Of a stretch of 14,925 bases of DNA, positions 8,709 to 14,925 are shown piece after piece (positions within the stretch are counted from its first letter, which is position 1; every line of letters begins with the position of its first letter). Source of the DNA: Bacteroidota bacterium. GTDB taxonomy: Bacteria > Bacteroidota > Bacteroidia > Chitinophagales > Chitinophagaceae. Both the position numbers and the translations under genes were made by a program. Under the pieces are notes generated by a model. It did no database searches and was not told the DNA's origin. It saw only the letters and a program-made list of their open reading frames with translations. Location: NCBI GenBank assembly GCA_947460795.1, contig CANHJA010000027.1:1-14925 (forward strand). Direction: 5' to 3'.

Positions 8709-8742
8709 TTTTACCCAAAATGCACTTGGGTCAACTGTTGTA
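8696..8742 (+). repeat. Nested inverted repeat spanning the carB first-half stop codon
   Basis: Outer arms TACAACAG (8696-8703) and CTGTTGTA (8735-8742) are perfect complements; inside lie ACCCAA (8713-8718) and TTGGGT (8726-8731) around a seven-base loop. The carB stop is within the structure. No T run follows, so it is not a standard terminator. A weaker hairpin with the same CCCAAAAT start lies after the ORF6N gene. Confidence 0.5.
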
Positions 8743-8767
8743 TTGAAGAAAATTTGCAATTTAATTA

Positions 8768-9232
8768 ATGAACACTGAAATTATACATAATAAAATTTAC
8801 GAAATAAGAGGGCATAAAGTGATGCTTGATTATGAAATTGCTGAAATGTACGAAGTAGAAACTAAACGTATAAATGAACAAGTTAAACGAAATATTGAAC
8901 GTTTTCCAGAAGATTTTATGTTTCAATTAACTGAAAATGAATGGGAAATGATGCGTTCACAAATTGTGACTACATCAGATTCGAACTGGTCGCAAATTGC
9001 GACCAGTTCGAAAAAACATCGTGGAAAGTCATATTTGCCATTTGCTGACAGAAAAAATATTTCAAAACAAATCAATTCAATTAAAGATGAATTATCTGAA
9101 CGAATTGACGAACAAGATGTACAAATTATTGAAATTTATCAAGTTTTAGATAAACTCATTCAAGATAAAGAAGAACAAAAGCCAGTTAAAAGAGAACCGA
9201 TAGGTTTTAAATCAACTAATAAAAAACATTAA
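8768..9232 (+). CDS. ORF6N-domain protein with an internal deletion, lying between the carB halves
   Basis: A 154-residue member of the ORF6N family, a DNA-binding-like domain found in phage proteins and in many scattered Bacteroidota genes of unknown function. Residues 8-63 match well: IYEIRGHKVMLDYEIAEMY, VETKRINEQVKRN and RFPEDFMFQLTENEWE. Residues 64-85 are a degenerate 11-residue tandem repeat (SQIVTTS.. then SQIATSS..). After RGKSYLPFA (85-93) the family normally continues FTEQGV.ML and a helical segment with conserved MRAF; here it jumps to DRKNISKQ and then a coiled-coil-like tail (ERIDEQDVQIIEIYQVLDKL) ending in the usual REPIGF. So an internal block seems lost in frame. It is 59 bases after the first carB half and 53 before the second, on the same strand. 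Whether it is mobile or a regulator is unknown. Confidence 0.85.
   Translation: MNTEIIHNKIYEIRGHKVMLDYEIAEMYEVETKRINEQVKRNIERFPEDFMFQLTENEWEMMRSQIVTTSDSNWSQIATSSKKHRGKSYLPFADRKNISKQINSIKDELSERIDEQDVQIIEIYQVLDKLIQDKEEQKPVKREPIGFKSTNKKH
8957..9012 (+). repeat. Two palindromes in a degenerate 33-base tandem repeat inside the ORF6N gene
   Basis: The first palindrome, TCACAAATTGTGA (8957-8969), has six-base arms around A8963. The second (8980-9012) has perfect 16-base arms, TTCGAACTGGTCGCAA and its complement, around the single base A8996. The centres are 33 bases apart. This equals an 11-codon repeat, unit one 8957-8989 and unit two 8990-9022, with 15 of the first 21 bases identical. Confidence 0.9.
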
Positions 9233-9242
9233 AAAGTCAAAT

Positions 9243-9263
9243 CCCAAAATTCAAACAATTGGG
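9243..9263 (+). repeat. Short inverted repeat between the ORF6N gene and the second carB half
   Basis: CCCAA (9243-9247) and TTGGG (9259-9263) can pair; alternatively CCC/GGG plus AATT/AATT with an AA bulge. Its left side, CCCAAAAT, repeats 8714-8721 in the hairpin on the other side of the ORF6N gene. AT-rich sequence follows, with no terminator-like T run. Confidence 0.4.
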
Positions 9264-9285
9264 CATTTAAAAAATTAAATTTATT

Positions 9286-10467
9286 ATGATACACAACGAA
9301 AGCATCGTTACCGACAAAAAGAAAATCATCGTTTTAGGTTCAGGCCCCAATAGAATTGGCCAAGGAATTGAGTTTGATTATTGTTGTGTGCATGGTTTGC
9401 TAGCCATTAAAGAATGTGGCTATGAAGCAATTATGATTAATTGCAATCCAGAAACAGTGAGTACTGATTTTGATATGGCTGATAAATTATATTTTGAGCC
9501 TGTCAATTGGGAACATATTTATGAAATTATTGAGCATGAAAAACCAGCAGGTGTAATCGTTCAATTGGGTGGGCAAACAGCTCTTAAAATTTCTAAAAAA
9601 TTACATGAAAAAAATATACCTATTATTGGAACAAGCTTTGATAATATGGATATTGCTGAAGATAGAGGCCGATTCAGTGATTTGTTGAAAGAATTAGAAA
9701 TCCCCTATCCAGAATATGGTAGCGCAGTGAATGTAGATGAAGCGGTTGAAGTGGCTAAAAAAGTAGGTTATCCTGTATTGGTTCGTCCAAGTTATGTAAT
9801 TGGTGGTCAACGAATGAAAATTGTAATCAATGATGAAGAATTAGAGAAAGCAGTGATCGGTATTTTAAAACACATTCCTGATAATAAAATATTAATTGAC
9901 CATTTTTTAGATCGTTGCCAAGAAGCAGAAGTAGATGCCATTTACGATGGGGAACAAATTCATGTGATGGGAGTTATGGAACACATTGAACCAGCAGGTA
10001 TTCACAGTGGTGATAGCCATGCCATGCTACCTTGTTTTAATTTGTCGCCTTTGTTAGTGACTACCATGGAGCACTATGCGTTAAAAATTGCAAAAGCATT
10101 AAATATTAAAGGGTTAATAAATATTCAGTTTGCAATCAAAGACAATACCGTTTATGTGATAGAAGCCAATCCACGAGCTTCAAGAACAACGCCGTTTATA
10201 GCGAAAGCATATCAAATTCCTTATTTGAATATTGCAACTAAAATTATGTTAGGTGAAAATAAATTAACAGATTTTACTTACGATAAAAAACTTACTGGAT
10301 TTGCCATTAAAGAGCCTGTTTTCTCTTTCGAAAAATTCCCTGGCGTGAGTAAAGAATTGGGACCCGAAATGAAATCCACTGGTGAAGCAATTCGTTTCAT
10401 TAAAGATTTACGTGACCCTTATTTTAGACAATTATACAAAGACAGAAGTATGTATTTGAGTAAGTAA
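9286..10467 (+). CDS. carB: Carbamoyl-phosphate synthase large subunit, C-terminal half (carbamoyl phosphate domain)
   Basis: Its 393 residues form the second synthetase half of CarB, which phosphorylates carbamate with the second ATP. Residues 5-13 (ESIVTDKKK) already match the linker of intact Bacteroidota CarB, so the new start codon lies right at the domain boundary. Motifs are GSGPNRIGQGIEFDYCCVH (18-36), NCNPETVSTD (52-61), GGQTALKI (95-102), VRPSYVIGGQRM (166-177), GIHSGDSHAMLP (238-249) and EANPRASRTTPFIAKA (293-308). It stops soon after GPEMKSTGEAIRF, so the MGS-like allosteric domain of E. coli CarB (UMP, IMP and ornithine control) is absent, as is usual for short Bacteroidota CarB. 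The two halves total 946 residues, about the length of an undivided short CarB. There is no clear Shine-Dalgarno; the leader is AT-rich. Confidence 0.95.
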   Translation: MIHNESIVTDKKKIIVLGSGPNRIGQGIEFDYCCVHGLLAIKECGYEAIMINCNPETVSTDFDMADKLYFEPVNWEHIYEIIEHEKPAGVIVQLGGQTALKISKKLHEKNIPIIGTSFDNMDIAEDRGRFSDLLKELEIPYPEYGSAVNVDEAVEVAKKVGYPVLVRPSYVIGGQRMKIVINDEELEKAVIGILKHIPDNKILIDHFLDRCQEAEVDAIYDGEQIHVMGVMEHIEPAGIHSGDSHAMLPCFNLSPLLVTTMEHYALKIAKALNIKGLINIQFAIKDNTVYVIEANPRASRTTPFIAKAYQIPYLNIATKIMLGENKLTDFTYDKKLTGFAIKEPVFSFEKFPGVSKELGPEMKSTGEAIRFIKDLRDPYFRQLYKDRSMYLSK

Positions 10468-10477
10468 GAAGAAATTT

Positions 10478-11155
10478 ATGATGCGAAAATATTTTCAAAT
10501 TTCTTTATTAGTTACACTGTTACTGAGTTTATTTGCTTCCTGTAAATCAATAAGACAATCAAGTTATATTGAAAAAAGATTTCTTCTAGCAAAAGTTAAT
10601 GATTCTGTTATAATAAAAGACAAAATGCCTTACGAGGTGGTTTTAGTCAAGTATGTTGAAAGTGGATATAGTCTTCCTGCTTTTAAATCCGCTAAATCTA
10701 CCAAATGGTCTTCTATTGATATTACGATTAATGACACCGTGAACAACAATCGTTTTGCGTTAGATGATCGAAAAGCAGTCTTTGAATTTTTGAAAAATGA
10801 CGCATTTGGAATTCAATATTTAAAAGAGTTTAAGCGTAAAAAATCGAATCAAAAAATTCACCGTTATTCATCCATTGGCGCAATGATTGCTGGTATTTAT
10901 CTTTTAGCAATTTCTGAAGATGGGATTGGAGGATATTCCACAAAAAGAGAAACGGTTTTGGGCAATACGGGTGGTTATTTACTTACAGCAGGTTTTTTAA
11001 ATTGGATCGGAGGTGCATTTGGAAGAGCTGTGAACAGAAGACCAGTACCTATGAAGGCGATGTATCACTATTACTTTGGACCATTACCGAAAAAAATTCC
11101 AAGGGTTTCTCGAGCAGAAAGGAAACAAATCATAAAACTATTTAAATCATTTTAG
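10478..11155 (+). CDS. Uncharacterised lipoprotein
   Basis: I do not recognise the family. The 225-residue product begins with a lipoprotein signal: basic start, hydrophobic core at 8-19 and LFASC at 18-22, so Cys22 is the likely lipidation site. The mature part starts with a mixed, lysine-rich segment (up to about 128). Two glycine-rich hydrophobic stretches follow (about 132-148 and 163-186), which could insert in or lie against a membrane. A basic tail ends in KQIIKLFKSF. It starts 10 bases after the second carB half, preceded by AAGAAG, so it is probably read from the same transcript although no functional link to carbamoyl phosphate is evident. Met2 at 10481 is an equally good start. Confidence 0.8.
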   Translation: MMRKYFQISLLVTLLLSLFASCKSIRQSSYIEKRFLLAKVNDSVIIKDKMPYEVVLVKYVESGYSLPAFKSAKSTKWSSIDITINDTVNNNRFALDDRKAVFEFLKNDAFGIQYLKEFKRKKSNQKIHRYSSIGAMIAGIYLLAISEDGIGGYSTKRETVLGNTGGYLLTAGFLNWIGGAFGRAVNRRPVPMKAMYHYYFGPLPKKIPRVSRAERKQIIKLFKSF

Positions 11156-11255
11156 TTTTCAAATTCGGACATCTTGTATCAATGAAATTCGTAGAAGGAT
11201 GAAAAATGAATGTCGGAATAATTTATGATATCTCTATTAGTTTGTATCGACATTG

Positions 11256-11263
11256 TATATTTG
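11256..11263 (+). promoter_or_regulatory. Putative -7 box for the GT-C-like membrane protein gene
   Basis: TATATTTG, 19 bases before the ATG at 11283, matches TAnnTTTG. The TTTG at 11241-11244 is too close to be its -33 partner. The remainder of the 127-base gap holds nothing else I can name. Confidence 0.45.
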
Positions 11264-11282
11264 AAAAAAGTTATTCGTTTGC

Positions 11283-12572
11283 ATGAAAATTATTTCCTAT
11301 TTAGTTAAAAACAAGTGGTCATTTTTATTAGTGATCAGTATCATTTTAGAAATGATGCTGCACAGCAGTTGGCTTGGTTTTTTTGGAATCTATTTTAGTC
11401 AATGGGTAATCATTCTTTTAGGCAGCTTAATTTGTATATCTGGCTATCATTTGTTTCAGCATAATTGGCAGGATAGTGAATATGAAATCAGTTCATTGAA
11501 ATGGATTGTTTTCACATTATTATTTATAGGATTGTCTATTTTTTCTATTCACCTATTTAATGTGAAGGTCTTACCTGTAAAAATTGATCCAGTTTCTTCA
11601 GATGTGATTCCAACATTACAAGCATACAATAAACGATTATTGACGAATCAATATGTATATGCTTTAGTTCCTTATAAAGGCTATCATGTTGTTCCAAACT
11701 ATTTGCCCATGCAATGGTTGCCATACTTACCAGCAGAGTGGTTGCAAATAGATTATCGCATATATGGATTAATTTATTATTTAATTGGATTTGCAGCAAT
11801 TACCGTTTACTCTATAAGAAAAAATGTCAATTTAGTGGAAGTTGTTTTAAGAACGATAGCCCCTTTTTTTCCTGTAATAATGTATGCTTATTATGATTTG
11901 GGAACATTAACAATGTCCATCGAACAGGTGATTGTAGTTTACTATTTATTTTTAGCAATGGCTTTATTTACAAAGCGTTGGTGGGTATTGGCAACAGCGA
12001 TTTCATTTTGTTTATTGTCTCGTTTTTCATTTGTTTATTGGTTGCCCTTCTTAATCATTTTTGCATTTTATCAATTTCATTGGAAGCAGGCAATTTATAT
12101 GGGAATTTTTGTATTGCTCTTTGCATTGTATATTTATGTCATTCCGTTTATGAGTAAAGATGCTACTATTTTTATGAGAGGCATACAATATTATGTAGAT
12201 GCAGCACCAAATGAATGGATTCAAAAAGGTTGGCAACAAGCCACAGATCCTCCTTTTCATTTGGCAAAAGGATTAGGATTTAATATATATTTTAATGATT
12301 TCGGGAAAGGTTCATTAACTGAAAAAATTGCAGCTTGTAGGCATTTTCAATTAGTCATTTGCCTATTTATTGCCATGGCCTCTGGCTATATTTTGATTAA
12401 GAAAAAAAGCAATTTATCGGCTCCATTTTTTGCACTTCTATCTCTGAAAATATACATGGTATTTTTTTATCAATTTATTCAAGTGCCTTACATTTATTTA
12501 CAATGGGTGACCATTGGAATTTCTATGATTATTTTAATAAAAGCACCCTTGTTTAGATTGGCTAAAAACTAA
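11283..12572 (+). CDS. Polytopic membrane protein, GT-C-like
   Basis: A 429-residue integral membrane protein with roughly 11-12 hydrophobic helices (for example 12-30, 40-57, 73-92, 160-177, 186-204, 213-229, 233-249, 270-288, 355-374). After the third helix comes a large non-membrane loop with IDPVSSDVIPTLQAYNKRLL (101-120), then YVYALVPYKGYHVVPNYLPMQWLPYLPAEWL and DYRIYG. Acidic residues in the first extracytoplasmic loop (here Asp102 and Asp107) are typical of GT-C glycosyltransferases that use polyprenyl-phosphate sugars, and the overall layout fits that fold. No GT subfamily can be assigned by eye and the substrate is unknown. It has a possible promoter of its own and is convergent with the next gene: the two stop codons overlap in CTAA. 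Confidence 0.75.
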   Translation: MKIISYLVKNKWSFLLVISIILEMMLHSSWLGFFGIYFSQWVIILLGSLICISGYHLFQHNWQDSEYEISSLKWIVFTLLFIGLSIFSIHLFNVKVLPVKIDPVSSDVIPTLQAYNKRLLTNQYVYALVPYKGYHVVPNYLPMQWLPYLPAEWLQIDYRIYGLIYYLIGFAAITVYSIRKNVNLVEVVLRTIAPFFPVIMYAYYDLGTLTMSIEQVIVVYYLFLAMALFTKRWWVLATAISFCLLSRFSFVYWLPFLIIFAFYQFHWKQAIYMGIFVLLFALYIYVIPFMSKDATIFMRGIQYYVDAAPNEWIQKGWQQATDPPFHLAKGLGFNIYFNDFGKGSLTEKIAACRHFQLVICLFIAMASGYILIKKKSNLSAPFFALLSLKIYMVFFYQFIQVPYIYLQWVTIGISMIILIKAPLFRLAKN

Positions 12573-14716
12573 TAATTATCATATCCGCTTTTACGATACG
12601 CTTTTAAAAACAACGCGCCTAAATTTTTGTAAGGAGGAACATAATCGTCAAATAAATTTTTCATGTCTCCAGAGGGAAATTGTTTTGCTAATTGAGTCCA
12701 CATTTGTACCCAGTCGATATCTTTTCCTTCTAACAATCGTTGATTAAATGCTCTAATAATTGGTCCATTTATTTTTCCACTTCCAATTTGTTTGGTAGAT
12801 ACAATTTGAGCATCTTCTGAATGATTCAATACTGTAGATAAATTTTGATAAGCTCCACAAGCACCTAAAATAACTACTTTATGTCGAGAATTAATATGAT
12901 CTAATGTTCCTGAAAGATGATAGCTATGTCCTCGATGAATAATAACTGACGGTGAAATTTCATTTTCATCTAAAAAATCTTGCAATGCATTTTGAGCTTT
13001 TTCATCATTGGGTTCATCGAGTGGTTTATTTGCAAAAATAATGACGGGCTTTCCTTTAATAGATGAAATTTTTACCCAATAATCATTGGATTTGTCTACT
13101 TTCCAATCTGGCGCACTAAATCCATTTACATAGCTATTAAAAACTCCTTTCCCATCTTCATCACCATAAAAAAATACTTGCTGATATACAATACCACTGT
13201 CATTAATCAATTTAGAGTAAGGCATAACAGTAATTGGTGGAATCCCTAATTTTGCGGTAATAGAATCATTGCTGGAAGTAAGCATCGTATATAAAATATC
13301 ATAAATTTTAAATCCACGATTATCATGTCCAATGCTGTCCTTTTCTCTATTTTTTTTGATTTGAAAAACAATAACTTTCATTAATGCGGAGTCGGTAATG
13401 CTTCCAAAAGAATTGGCTACATCAACCGCCCCCTCTAAATCCCCTTCTAAAGAATTATCTAATCCTGTAACGAAATTGCGCATTAATGCTTGTTTGTTGC
13501 TATCCTGCATAGTCGATAAAAAAGTAGGTAGCGTATTGTAGTTTGCGCACAATCGTAAAAAAGTTCTAAATTTATCTTTACCAATTCCATTCAAAAATTC
13601 ATATCCAGTTTTTGGTTTCATCCTTATTAATAAGCGATTAAAACAACCTAAAAAACTACTGGTGTATAAATCATCACTTCCATAAACCATCACATAATAA
13701 ATTTCTGTTGCCGTTAAATTATCCACCGATTTAAATCGAATAACGTCCGTTTGTTCATGCAATTCATTCATAGAAGTTACATATTTTGATGCTACATGAA
13801 CCAGTTCTTTATCATACATTTTACGCAATTCAGAAGTAATGTATGCTTGACGAATAACAATTAGTTTCTTAAAATAATCATCTTCATTTTCAGTTATTTT
13901 ATCAATACTTGAAATCGTTTCTTTTCCTTTGGCCAATTCATCTACAAAAAAGATTGCTTTTAATGGAGTTTTTGAACTGTCCGCAATTTTTATGATTGAT
14001 CGCACATAAGGCGACTTATTCCTTCGAATTATTTCACGTTCAACAGCAGTTGATGTGGCATAATTTAAAATAATTTTAGGATTCTTCGGGGCTGCTTTTT
14101 CAACCACTACATCAGCTGCAGACGCCGAATTCATAGTACTTATTTTCTTAATGAGTATGTCAGGATACTGCTCGCTCATAACATTCATTAAGGCAACCAT
14201 TGCATCATTGTCTCTATCAAATAAAGGGGAAATGACATACATTGCTTTGTTCACATTTTTTTTAACATACGCAGCTAAATTTTTATTATGTATGCCTTTT
14301 ATAACGTAATACGTCTGATCAAATAATTGAGCGTAATATGGAATGTCTATGTACCCATCGTTAAAATCAGTATTAAATAATTTAAGATTATCAATTACAC
14401 GACCTAAATATTTTCTTTTTATTAAATCATCTTTTTCATTGTTTTCAATATAGGCTACTGTTTTATTTGTTTTACTAAAAATAGCATTCGATATAATGCC
14501 TGTTTTACTAATATCCTCATTGTAATCAATCATTTTATCATAAACCCCATCAGAAACATCTGCTTTCTTTTGCTCCCGTTCGATCATTAAATGCAATTGT
14601 TTCCTTCCTGCACTAATCTCACTTTTGTTTAGTATGGTATCAGATAAAATTTCAGTTTGAGACCATCCAAACGTAGCTAATACAAGTAGAATAAATAGCA
14701 AGAACAATTTTTTCAT
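12569..14716 (-). CDS. Exported protein with a clan CD-like His/Cys pair near the C terminus
   Basis: A 715-residue product. The ATG at 14716 is chosen because it starts a classical signal peptide (MKKLFLLFILLVLATFGWSQ); the upstream in-frame ATG at 14800 would put 28 irrelevant residues before it. The first 550 residues are a mixed soluble region that I cannot assign. Near the C terminus, VIIHRGHSYHLS (His594, His597, His600) is followed by KVVILGACGAYQN (Cys620). A hydrophobic strand ending in a His-containing turn, then a hydrophobic strand ending in Ala-Cys, is the signature of clan CD cysteine peptidases (caspase, gingipain, separase and CHAT relatives). The His-Cys distance is short, nearest to separases. 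STKQIGSGKINGPIIRAFNQ follows, then FDDYVPPYKNLGALF. Peptidase activity is an inference. It is divergent from prfA. Confidence 0.75.
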   Translation of the reverse strand: MKKLFLLFILLVLATFGWSQTEILSDTILNKSEISAGRKQLHLMIEREQKKADVSDGVYDKMIDYNEDISKTGIISNAIFSKTNKTVAYIENNEKDDLIKRKYLGRVIDNLKLFNTDFNDGYIDIPYYAQLFDQTYYVIKGIHNKNLAAYVKKNVNKAMYVISPLFDRDNDAMVALMNVMSEQYPDILIKKISTMNSASAADVVVEKAAPKNPKIILNYATSTAVEREIIRRNKSPYVRSIIKIADSSKTPLKAIFFVDELAKGKETISSIDKITENEDDYFKKLIVIRQAYITSELRKMYDKELVHVASKYVTSMNELHEQTDVIRFKSVDNLTATEIYYVMVYGSDDLYTSSFLGCFNRLLIRMKPKTGYEFLNGIGKDKFRTFLRLCANYNTLPTFLSTMQDSNKQALMRNFVTGLDNSLEGDLEGAVDVANSFGSITDSALMKVIVFQIKKNREKDSIGHDNRGFKIYDILYTMLTSSNDSITAKLGIPPITVMPYSKLINDSGIVYQQVFFYGDEDGKGVFNSYVNGFSAPDWKVDKSNDYWVKISSIKGKPVIIFANKPLDEPNDEKAQNALQDFLDENEISPSVIIHRGHSYHLSGTLDHINSRHKVVILGACGAYQNLSTVLNHSEDAQIVSTKQIGSGKINGPIIRAFNQRLLEGKDIDWVQMWTQLAKQFPSGDMKNLFDDYVPPYKNLGALFLKAYRKSGYDNY

Positions 14717-14793
14717 TGAAAGAAATTTGTTGTAAATGTATATAATTTGTGGCAAGATAAATCGATGATTTGATATAATTAGTAATTTTGAAA

Positions 14794-14824
14794 TTGGCAC
14801 ATTGACACATAAAAATTATCTTTG
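14794..14824 (+). promoter_or_regulatory. Putative promoter of prfA
   Basis: The -7 box TATCTTTG (14817-14824) matches TAnnTTTG, and a TTGG (14794-14797) lies 19 bases upstream, the expected place for a -33 element. This is the best two-part promoter match in the window. The start codon follows seven bases later, so the message would be nearly leaderless. Confidence 0.5.
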
Positions 14825-14830
14825 CCCACT

Positions 14831-14925
14831 ATGTTAGATAAGTTAGAGGCTATAAAAGGTCGTTTTGAAAATATTGGAGTATCGCTTACCAATCCAGAAG
14901 TTGTATCTGATCAAAAACGATTTTC
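14831..14925 (+). CDS. prfA: Peptide chain release factor 1 (5' end only)
   Basis: Thirty-one codons are visible before the right edge. MLDKLEAIKGRF followed by NIGVSLTNPEVVSDQKRF is the characteristic start of RF1, which releases finished proteins at UAA and UAG codons. The PxT tripeptide and GGQ domains lie outside the window. The start is clear: it agrees with the family N terminus and follows a well-formed promoter. Confidence 0.93.
   Translation, partial: MLDKLEAIKGRFENIGVSLTNPEVVSDQKRF

Noticed and set aside
8696..8742. Intrinsic terminator after the first carB half
   Set aside because: The stem-loop is real but no T run follows, and the genes downstream belong to the same pathway.
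8697..9297. ACAAC at 8697-8701 and 9293-9297 as a target-site duplication around the ORF6N insertion
   Set aside because: Only five bases, and joining the two sides through it does not restore the carB reading frame.
11164..11219. Imperfect inverted repeat TTCGGACAT / ATGTCGGAA
   Set aside because: One mismatch in a nine-base arm with a loop of nearly 40 bases; not convincing as a terminator or operator.

Overview
The window is about 15 kb of AT-rich DNA that reads as a chromosomal segment of a Bacteroidota bacterium (Chitinophagales/Sphingobacteriales-like; the exact family cannot be fixed by eye). The signs are: -7 promoter boxes of the form TAnnTTTG upstream of several genes; weak or absent Shine-Dalgarno sequences with A-rich leaders; the short form of carbamoyl-phosphate synthase large subunit without its C-terminal regulatory domain; an ORF6N-domain gene of the type scattered through Bacteroidota genomes; and signal peptides ending in the SQ style usual in that phylum. 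No rRNA, tRNA, CRISPR array or complete insertion sequence is visible, and no gene-free stretch exceeds 300 bases.

Layout. (1) Positions 1-1384, minus strand: most of an exported M28-type peptidase that appears catalytically dead, cut by the window edge in what looks like the start of a PDZ-like domain. (2) 1502-2590: gcvT (glycine cleavage T protein), divergent from the peptidase and closed by a good intrinsic terminator. (3) 2668-3911: a PlsC-type acyltransferase starting at TTG, overlapping by one base a priA gene that ends after its N-terminal DNA-binding domain; the whole helicase part is absent. (4) 3961-6807, minus strand: a full-length DNA polymerase I with all three activities intact by motif. 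(5) 7047-10467: carB in two separate reading frames, split exactly at the linker between its two synthetase halves, with an ORF6N gene (8768-9232) in between. (6) 10478-11155: an unknown lipoprotein. (7) 11283-12572: a polytopic membrane protein of GT-C-like appearance, whose stop codon overlaps that of (8) 12569-14716, minus strand: a large exported protein with a clan CD-like His/Cys pair near its C terminus. (9) 14831-end: the start of prfA.

Most genes are unrelated housekeeping functions. What stands out is the density of altered genes: a dead-looking peptidase, a truncated priA, a carB cut at a domain boundary by an ORF6N gene, and an ORF6N gene that lacks an internal block and carries a 33-bp palindrome built on an 11-codon tandem repeat. 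The most interesting region is 8690-9300, where the split carB, two related hairpins and the palindrome-bearing ORF6N gene coincide. Both CarB halves keep their ATP-grasp motifs and probably assemble as two subunits, as in the split CarB of Methanocaldococcus jannaschii and Aquifex aeolicus; that is an inference. I see no clear new defence or biosynthetic system.
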